Assembly (NCBI GenBank): GCA_946886925.1
Contig: CAMPJQ010000172.1
Span: 1-6,375 of the forward strand
Length of the DNA: 6,375 nt
Source: an uncultured Terrimonas sp.
GTDB lineage: Bacteria > Bacteroidota > Bacteroidia > Chitinophagales > Chitinophagaceae
Direction: 5' to 3'
The position numbers and the translations under genes are program-made. This document shows, piece after piece, positions 1-6,000 of the stretch (within the stretch, counting starts at the first letter, position 1; each line of letters starts with the position of its first letter). Below the pieces are notes generated by a model. That model saw nothing but the letters and a program-made list of their open reading frames with translations. It was not told the origin of the DNA and did no database searches.

Positions 1-2
1 CC

Positions 3-407
3 CTATTTCGGGGAACTTGAGGATGACCTTTTTCCCGACTTCTTTCCTGAACTGCTTTTTTTAGCTGCGCTTTTTTTAGAAGCTGTTTTGCGTGAAGCGC
101 TCTTACGGGCTGTGCTTTTTTTGGAAGCTGTTTTTTTGGAAGCTGCTTTTCGTGGGGAGCTTTTAGGGGTGGCGCCTTTTTTAGCGGCTGTTTTTTTAGG
201 GCTGCTTTTTTTTGCCGGGCTTTTTTTCGCGGTCTTTTTTCTGGGCACCTTAGCTCCCGCTTTGCGGGCTTCCGACAGTCCGATGGCAATAGCCTGTTTG
301 CGGCTGGTTACTTTTTTACCGCTTTTGCCGCTTTTGAGCTTGCCCTGCTTTTTTTCATGCAATACCTTTTCAACCTTGTCCTGGGCTTTTTTTGAATACT
401 TTGCCAT
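3..407 (-). CDS. Histone H1-like basic protein with DUF6496-type N-terminus
   Basis: A complete 134-residue protein, probably a nucleoid-associated DNA-binding protein of the bacterial histone H1-like type. Residues 1-52 form a conserved-looking head (MAKYSKKAQDKVEKV, then a GKLKSGKSGKKVTSRKQAIA stretch and GLSEARKAGAKVP) that I recognise from memory as resembling DUF6496 proteins of Bacteroidota. Residues 53-134 are a low-complexity tail built from short Lys-Lys units alternating with Ala, Ser, Thr and Pro, including SPAKK, SSPKK and SSPRK motifs like the S/T-P-K-K minor-groove binders of H1 tails. The last acidic residue is Glu46; the following 88 residues contain none. There is no signal peptide or membrane segment. 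I place the start at the ATG at 405-407; the frame stays open two codons further to a TTG at 411-413, but the AKYSKKAQ start fits the family better. No clear Shine-Dalgarno is seen. The role in DNA compaction is inferred from composition and not shown. Confidence 0.85.
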   Translation of the reverse strand: MAKYSKKAQDKVEKVLHEKKQGKLKSGKSGKKVTSRKQAIAIGLSEARKAGAKVPRKKTAKKSPAKKSSPKKTAAKKGATPKSSPRKAASKKTASKKSTARKSASRKTASKKSAAKKSSSGKKSGKRSSSSSPK

Positions 408-519
408 ATACAATAGTTTTTATAAATATGTTGTAAATTCTGTGCCGGTTTAGAGCATCAGCAAAGATGAGAACCGCGTTGTTCATACAATAGCGTATTC
501 TTAAGCTGTGCCGGGCATA

Positions 520-527
520 CAAATTTA
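520..527 (-). promoter_or_regulatory. Possible -7 element for the histone-like gene
   Basis: Read on the minus strand this is TAAATTTG, an exact match to the Bacteroidota -7 consensus TAnnTTTG. It lies about 113 bases upstream of the ATG and would give a 5' leader of roughly 100 bases. No TTTG is found at the usual spacing for the -33 element. A weaker alternative is CATCTTTG on the minus strand at 462-469, with ATTG about 18 bases upstream of it. Either could be chance in AT-rich DNA. Confidence 0.25.
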
Positions 528-879
528 AGCCGGCTGTAGCCTGGTAAATATTGTTCAATGGACAAACCTTCGTTTACGAAAGCAATGGCGGTTCCCATTG
601 ATATGACTTTTCAGTGCAGGTGTCGCCGTCATACCGATCACGTATAACTGCAAAATAGCAGGGTACGGCCAGGTCAGGAAATATGAATGCCACTTTATGG
701 TTGCTATAAGCATCATGGAAAAACTATAGGGATATTAAAAAGCCGGTTGTCAACTCACGGAAAAATTAGAGTGCTTTGCCGGGCAATACAATCGGGGAAT
801 AATGTACACGTTATTCGTTTCCTTTATTCCACAAATAAGTAAAAGATCTTTTTGAATAAACTTTGATAAGATAATCTGC

Positions 880-887
880 TATTTTTG
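880..887 (+). promoter_or_regulatory. Possible -7 element for the orphan receiver gene
   Basis: TATTTTTG matches the Bacteroidota -7 consensus TAnnTTTG exactly and ends 20 bases before the ATG of the receiver gene, implying a short leader. TTTG copies upstream at 851-854 and 862-865 are spaced 25 and 14 bases away, neither at the usual distance of about 19, so the -33 half is unsupported. Confidence 0.35.
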
Positions 888-907
888 GGGCATGCAAATA
901 TCGGGCT

Positions 908-1270
908 ATGGGCAATAGAATACTTATCTACGATGATGACAGGGATATCCTTTTGGTAACTACTGCTATCCTGGAAATGAAAGGATATGAAATTTTGTGC
1001 AGGGAACATTGTCGTAATTTAAATGAAGACCTGACCAACTTTCAGCCACAGGTTATTTTAATGGACAACTGGCTGCCCGATATGGGTGGGGTAAAAGCTA
1101 TACAGTATATAAAAAGTCAGGATGCATTTAAAAACAGAATGGTTATTTTTTTCAGCGCCAACAGTAATATGGAAACGCTTAGCAAAGAAGCAGGTGCAGA
1201 TGGCCTGCTGAAAAAGCCTTTTGATATTACTGAACTGGAACAAATGATAGAGAAGTCAGTAAAGGCATAA
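908..1270 (+). CDS. Stand-alone response regulator receiver domain protein
   Basis: A 120-residue protein that is a single CheY-like receiver with no output domain. The phosphorylation-site features are all present: acidic pair Asp9/Asp10 in the ILIYDDD strand, phospho-acceptor Asp53 in VILMDNWLPDMGG, Ser83 in VIFFSAN at the Ser/Thr switch position, and Lys103 followed by Pro104 in LLKKPFD. It should accept phosphate from a histidine kinase and act by protein contact in the cytoplasm. The start is an ATG without a clear Shine-Dalgarno; a -7-like motif lies 20 bases upstream. It is convergent with the cheB-like gene, with 10 bases between the stops, so it is not part of the minus-strand operon. 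The nearby hybrid kinase is a plausible partner, but that rests only on proximity. Its sequence is clearly different from the other stand-alone receiver in this window. Confidence 0.93.
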   Translation: MGNRILIYDDDRDILLVTTAILEMKGYEILCREHCRNLNEDLTNFQPQVILMDNWLPDMGGVKAIQYIKSQDAFKNRMVIFFSANSNMETLSKEAGADGLLKKPFDITELEQMIEKSVKA

Positions 1271-1287
1271 TGTTATTGTGTTATGCC
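1264..1287. terminator. Inverted repeat over two convergent stop codons, possible bidirectional terminator
   Basis: GGCATAA at 1264-1270 and TTATGCC at 1281-1287 are perfect inverted copies separated by 10 bases. Each arm contains one of the two TAA stops. In plus-strand RNA three further G-U pairs (UGU with GUG) could extend the stem to 10 pairs with a UAUU loop; the minus-strand RNA would not have these. There is no good U-run after the hairpin in either direction (only TTTA on the minus side), so intrinsic termination is uncertain. Confidence 0.35.
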
Positions 1288-1877
1288 CCGGGTTCTTTAG
1301 CAAGTTGATTCATTAAGCGGCCTATTTCCGCCGCAGGAAGAATATCATCCACAACTGTTAAAAGAATGGCCTGCGCTGGCATATAGCTTACAAGGGCTTC
1401 ACCAGGATCCTGTACAATATTTCTTCCTCCATATTCTTTTACAACACCCATTCCGCAGGCGCCATCTGCATTGGCCCCTGAAAGTAATATAGCTGTAAGG
1501 TTTTCCTTGTATGCTGTTGCAGCGCTTGCAAGGGTTACGTCAATGCTTGGCCGGCAATAATGTACTTTTTCAGATATATCCAATGAAACCGAGCCATCGT
1601 CTTCGGTGAGGATATGATAGTCGGCAGGTGCAAGATATATCCGGCCGGGAAGCAACAATTCTTTTTCATCGGCTTCCTTTACAGGCATTGAGGTTTTGGA
1701 TGCAAGCAGGTCTGTAAGCCCGTTATCGGCGCTGTTGTTGCGGTGCAATACGATCAAAACGGGAATTTTAAAATCCTTAATAAGCTCCGGAAGAATGATC
1801 AGCAAGGCGTCCAAGCTGCCGGACGAGCCACCGATAACGATGAGCCGGGAAGCATTGCTTACCTGTTTTTTCGCCAT
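1281..1877 (-). CDS. cheB: CheB-type protein-glutamate methylesterase, catalytic domain only
   Basis: A 198-residue protein consisting of the CheB methylesterase domain alone, which in chemotaxis hydrolyses receptor glutamyl methyl esters or deamidates glutamine. The Ser-His-Asp triad is visible: Ser18 in VIGGSSGS, His45 in LIVLHRNNS and Asp138 in LLSGANADGACGMG. Further family features are LPGRIYLAPADYH (residues 76-88) and RPSIDV (109-114). Classical CheB has an N-terminal receiver that controls activity; it is absent here. The frame is open upstream to 2045, but that stretch lies inside cheR and does not resemble a receiver. I therefore chose the ATG at 1875-1877, preceded by purine-rich AAAGAAAAGAT. 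The start overlaps the end of cheR by 19 bases, indicating translational coupling. The target is unknown because no receptor gene is in the window. Confidence 0.92.
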   Translation of the reverse strand: MAKKQVSNASRLIVIGGSSGSLDALLIILPELIKDFKIPVLIVLHRNNSADNGLTDLLASKTSMPVKEADEKELLLPGRIYLAPADYHILTEDDGSVSLDISEKVHYCRPSIDVTLASAATAYKENLTAILLSGANADGACGMGVVKEYGGRNIVQDPGEALVSYMPAQAILLTVVDDILPAAEIGRLMNQLAKEPGA

Positions 1878-2671
1878 ATCTTTTCTTTGTTTTCTACTTG
1901 TTTGTAATGACCGGCCAGCGCCGAGAACCGCAGCGATTCTTTGCTGCCCAATGCCAGGAAGCCCAGCGAATCGAGGCTCGTGTCGAACAATTGAAGCACC
2001 CTTGTCTGCAATTCTCTGTTGAAATAGATCAGTACATTGCGGCACAGGATCAACTGAAATTCATTGAACGAAGAATCTGATACAAGGTTATGGGTAGAAA
2101 AGATCATTCGTTCGCCAAGAAACTTATCAAATTTAGCATTGTTATAATGAGCTGTATAATAAGTTGAGAATTCCTCCCTGCCGCCAGATCTCATATAGTT
2201 TTGCGAATTTTGCTGCATGGTGCTTGCCGGAAAAATGCCTGTTTTTGCTTTTTCCAGCACCGCCTGGTTAAGGTCTGTAGCATATAAAATAGATTTTTGA
2301 AGCAGTCCGGCTTCCTTTAATAATATAGCCATAGAGTATACTTCTTCGCCTGTAGAACAACCCGCATGCCAGATGCGGATAAAGGGATAGGTTGCAAGCA
2401 TTGGGAGTACCTGTTCACGGAGTGTTTTATAAAAAACGGCATCCCTGAACATCTCTGTTACATTTACCGTTATCTCCTCTACAAAATACATGAAATACGC
2501 AGATTCTTTTATCAGCCTGCTCAGCATATCAGTAAATGAAACATGACTGTTTTTTACATAAAAAGAATCTACCCTTCGCACCAGCGATGCCCTGGAATAA
2601 CCCGTAAAATCATAACCATACCTTCGGCCTATTTGTTCCAGCAATTGCTCCATCTCACCGGTTGCTATCAT
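1859..2671 (-). CDS. cheR: CheR-type protein-glutamate O-methyltransferase
   Basis: A 270-residue, full-length CheR-family enzyme that transfers methyl groups from S-adenosylmethionine to glutamate side chains. The N-terminal helical domain (about residues 5-65) includes YSRASLVRRV. It is followed by NVTEMFRD (70-77), the CheR signature region usually written TxFFR. The SAM-binding fold has the glycine motif GCSTGEE (104-110), the acidic residue Asp133 in YATDLN, and CRNVLIYF (210-217). The start is the ATG at 2669-2671, whose first bases overlap the stop of the upstream receiver gene as ATGA, typical of coupled translation; a second Met at residue 7 is possible. The 3' end overlaps cheB. Pairing with cheB directly behind a hybrid kinase suggests reversible methylation feeding into that signalling pathway, but the substrate is not identified. 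Confidence 0.94.
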   Translation of the reverse strand: MIATGEMEQLLEQIGRRYGYDFTGYSRASLVRRVDSFYVKNSHVSFTDMLSRLIKESAYFMYFVEEITVNVTEMFRDAVFYKTLREQVLPMLATYPFIRIWHAGCSTGEEVYSMAILLKEAGLLQKSILYATDLNQAVLEKAKTGIFPASTMQQNSQNYMRSGGREEFSTYYTAHYNNAKFDKFLGERMIFSTHNLVSDSSFNEFQLILCRNVLIYFNRELQTRVLQLFDTSLDSLGFLALGSKESLRFSALAGHYKQVENKEKIWRKNR

Positions 2672-3054
2672 TTTTGTTGCTTTAATGGATCGTTGAGTGC
2701 CTGCATCAGTATATCTATGTCAACGGGTTTGGAAATATAAGTATCCGCACCGGCAGCCAGGCATTTTTCTTTATCACCCGGCATGGCCTGGGCTGTTACA
2801 GCTATCAGCCGCAGATGGTTCAGTTGGGGAAATTTTCTTAACAGGGATATTAGTTCATAGCCGTCCATCTCCGGCATCATCATATCTACCAGCGCCACAC
2901 TGATGTCTTTTTGTTGTTTCAGCATGTACAGCGCCTGTAACCCGTCTGAAGCAGTTATACACTGGAAACCCCTTGATGTTAGCACGGCCTTAAGCGCCAT
3001 AATATTGCGGTCGTCATCATCAATGATCAATATCTTTTGTTGTTGCTTGTTCAT
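2668..3054 (-). CDS. Single-domain response regulator (CheY-like receiver)
   Basis: A 128-residue stand-alone receiver with a complete phosphorylation site: Asp12/Asp13 in ILIIDDDDRN, phospho-acceptor Asp57 in ALVDMMMPEMDGYE, Thr87 in IAVTAQAM and Lys109-Pro110 in YISKPVD. It has no output domain, so it most likely relays phosphate or works by protein binding. The ATG at 3052-3054 sits 5 bases after the kinase stop; a TTG at 3061-3063 would overlap that stop and add three residues, but ATG is preferred. The gene's end overlaps the cheR start by 4 bases. The protein closely resembles the last receiver of the upstream kinase (shared DMMMPEMDGYE, GD-EKC-AAGA and YISKPVD blocks), suggesting duplication. 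It may be the cognate acceptor of that kinase or a competitor for its internal phosphotransfer. Confidence 0.95.
   Translation of the reverse strand: MNKQQQKILIIDDDDRNIMALKAVLTSRGFQCITASDGLQALYMLKQQKDISVALVDMMMPEMDGYELISLLRKFPQLNHLRLIAVTAQAMPGDKEKCLAAGADTYISKPVDIDILMQALNDPLKQQK
2713..2897 (-). repeat. Diverged duplicate of the kinase's last receiver (copy in stand-alone regulator)
   Basis: This stretch aligns without gaps to 3108-3292 at a constant offset of 395 bases. The best conserved part surrounds the phosphorylation site: the 10 bases at 2871-2880 are identical to 3266-3275 and the flanking tens differ at only two or three positions. Similarity is patchy elsewhere. It reflects coding homology and is not a mobile repeat. 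Confidence 0.55.
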
Positions 3055-3059
3055 AGTGT

Positions 3060-6000
3060 TCAATAGCCTTTTTCATACAGCCATATCCGTAACAAAGATA
3101 TCAATTGATCCATGTCCACCGGTTTTGAAATGTAATCCGAAGCTCCTGCGGCAATACACTTTTCACGATCACCGCTCATGGCTTTGGCCGTAACGGCAAT
3201 AACCGGCACTTTTTTGTAAAGCGGGTTTTTCCTGATGGCCTTTATACTTTCATAGCCATCCATTTCCGGCATCATCATATCCATCAGTACCACATCCACC
3301 GCGTTGGATTTAATAAGTTGCAGCGCTTCTTTACCATCCATGGCAGGCACCACGATCATCTGGTATTTTTCAAGCGTTTTTGTCATGGAATAAATATTGC
3401 GCACATCATCATCTGCCAGTAATACTTTCTTGCCTTTTAATACACTTTCCTGCATAACAGATCTTTCAAAATCAGGCAACATCTTTTTATTATGCTGTTC
3501 CTGCACGAGATGAAGAAACAGGGATACTTCATCCAATATGCGCTGGTACGAATTGGCTGTTTTTAACACGATGGCATCTGCATATTTCTTTATCCTGAAT
3601 TCTTCGGGTTGTGACAAACGCTTGCCTGTAAACAAAATGATGGGCAAATTTTCAAGGCCTTCATTCTTCCTGATCTTTTCCAGCAACTGATCAGAATTTG
3701 TATCTGTAACACTCATGTCAAGTATTACGCAATCCACTTCTTTTTTATACAATGAACTTACACTTTCATCTACAGACTGGTATATCTCTGTATGCACATT
3801 ATAGATGCCAAGGTAATAGGCCAGTGCTTTTGCATGCTTATAATTTTCCTCAATGATCAATACTTTTTTATCCTTTTTGCTTAACACAAATTCAATCTTT
3901 TCAAAAATGGTATTCAATTGTTCAAAAGCTACAGGCTTGCTAATGAAATCCACTGCGCCTTTCAGCAGGCTCTCTTTTTTTACCTGGTAGGATGACATCA
4001 TATGCACAGGTATATGACGGGTATGTATATTGTTCTTCAGCGCTTCCATTACTTCCCACCCATTTTTAACAGGCAGCTTTATATCCAGCAGAATGCCTGC
4101 CGGAAGATAACTTTGAGCCAATTCAATACCTTTATCGCCTCTTACAGCTACCACGCCTTTGTATCCTTTTTGCCTTGCATAATCAAGCAATGCAGCGGCA
4201 AATGTTACATCATCTTCAATGATCAGTATCACTTTATCGCCTGGCGTAATACTGCGGCGGTCATCGTCAATCTCTCCGGGAATAAAATCCGTATCATATT
4301 TTTTAGTATTCTTCTTATCACTTAAAGATATTTCGGGTGCAGATGCTATGCCGGCAATTGTTTTCTGATCAGGCAACGGCAAAGCAGCCCTGTAAGGGGT
4401 TATTGGTATACAGCATACAAATTCGCTTCCTTTGCCCTGCGTACTGGCAAGCGTGATCTCCCCGCCAAGTAATTTCGCCAGCTCCCTGCTGATAGACAGT
4501 CCCAGCCCGGTTCCGCCAAATTTGCGGCGGGTAGAGCCATCTTCCTGCTGAAAAGCTTCAAAAATAATCTCCTGTTTTTCAGGACTGATACCTATGCCGG
4601 AATCTGTTACACTAAAACATATAAAACCCGGTCTGTTGGCGGCACAACTTATGGAAAGATTGATATATCCTTCAGGCGTAAATTTAAATGCATTCGTTAG
4701 CAGATTTTTCAATATCTGGTCGAGCCGCATTTTATCTGTTTCGATGATTTCCGGCACTTCAGCGCCGGTAAAAATATTCCATTGCAGTTGCTGTTCTTTT
4801 GCAACGGGTTCAAATATGGCATTCAAACCGTTTGTAATGTCGCTGATCTTTACAGGCAGGTGTTCAATGGTCATCTTACCAGATTCTATCTTTGAAAGAT
4901 CAAGTATCTCATCAATCAATTGGAGCAGGCCATTGCCAGAACTTTGAATTACCTGTGCATATTGCACCTGCTCGGGAGTCAGGTTTTTTTCGTTATTTTC
5001 AGACATGAGCCTTGACAGCAGCAGTATAGAATTCAATGGAGTTCTTAATTCATGCGACATATTGGCAAGGAACTCTGATTTATATTTTGTTGATAGTGCC
5101 AGGTCTTCTGCTCTTTTTTCAATCTCTTTATTTTTTTGCGAGATAAGCTGGTTACGTTGTTCCAGTGCGGCTGACCTTTCCTCAAGGAGTGAATTCGTTT
5201 CGATCAGTTCTTCCGACTGCACTTTTAATTCTTCTTCTGAAGTCTGCAACTGCTGTGCCTGCGCTTCCAGTTCGGTGTTGATCTGTTCGAGCGCAGATTG
5301 CTGGGACATTAGTTCTTCCGATTGTGATTGTGTTTCTTCCAGTAATTCCTGGATTCGCTGCCTGTTCTGCACCGTATGAACAGCAATGCCGATATTTTCA
5401 GATATGCTTTTAAAAAAATCCATCTCTCTTTCGGTATAAGGATGCAGGGACCCTAACTCTATAACGCCTTTTACTTCATTTTCAAACAGCAGGGGAAATA
5501 CAATAATGTTAACAGGTTTTATACTCGCTGATGCGAAATTGATATTAAAATCTTCTTCCCGGATATCCGTCACCAGCAGCGGCTTCTTTGTTGCCGCACA
5601 TTCACCTGCTATGCCTTCTCCGGTGGTTATCTTTTTCCTCACATCATCATGCCTGATTGCATAGCCATTTTCGAGTGTAAGCTGATGCCCATTTTCCCTG
5701 ACATAGAAGGCGCCCACCTGGCTGTTGCTGTAGGTTGCTGTAAACGCCAGTATTTTTTTTGTTACACTTTGCATATTGTCATCACCAATAATGGCATCAT
5801 TCAGCCCGGCTATACCTGCCTGCAGCCATTCCCTGTTGGAGAGTGTTGTAAAAGATTTTTCAAGTGCCCCTGCCATCTTATTGAGCGCAATCGAAATATT
5901 CCCGAGATCATCACTTTCACTATCATTTGTCCGCACGCTATAATCACCTGCCGATATTTTTTCCGCTATACCCTGGATAATGTTGATGCGATTTCTGATA

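Larger units (their letters stand above)
408..907. other. Divergent intergenic region without a convincing gene
   Basis: About 500 bases separate the minus-strand histone-like gene from the plus-strand receiver gene, so the region should hold promoters for both. I see no ORF with a believable protein; the only ORF longer than 60 codons reaching into it overlaps the histone-like gene and resembles nothing known to me. Short symmetric elements are present: TTCGTTTACGAA (569-580), an inverted repeat CAATGG/CCATTG with a 6-base loop (583-600), and the odd palindrome TGCCGGGCA occurring twice (509-517 and 777-785, the second extended to TTGCCGGGCAA). No tRNA-like cloverleaf, CRISPR repeat or transposon end was recognised. 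A small RNA cannot be ruled out by eye. Confidence 0.5.

Noticed and set aside
88..453. Plus-strand ORF encoding a very hydrophobic Leu/Phe-rich protein
   Set aside because: It is the antisense of the Lys-codon runs in the histone-like gene; AAA/AAG codons read in reverse give Phe and Leu.
370..558. 62-codon minus-strand ORF overlapping the start of the histone-like gene
   Set aside because: No recognisable motif, out-of-frame overlap with a well supported gene, and composition unlike its neighbours; best explained as chance.
1878..2045. 56-codon N-terminal extension of the CheB-like protein
   Set aside because: It lies within cheR in another frame and shows no receiver or other domain; the Met at 1877 fits the domain start and has purine-rich sequence ahead of it.
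3055..3062. Possible frameshift fusing the kinase to the downstream receiver
   Set aside because: The kinase ends normally after a complete third receiver and the next gene has its own ATG 5 bases on; nothing such as a slippery sequence supports one fused product.
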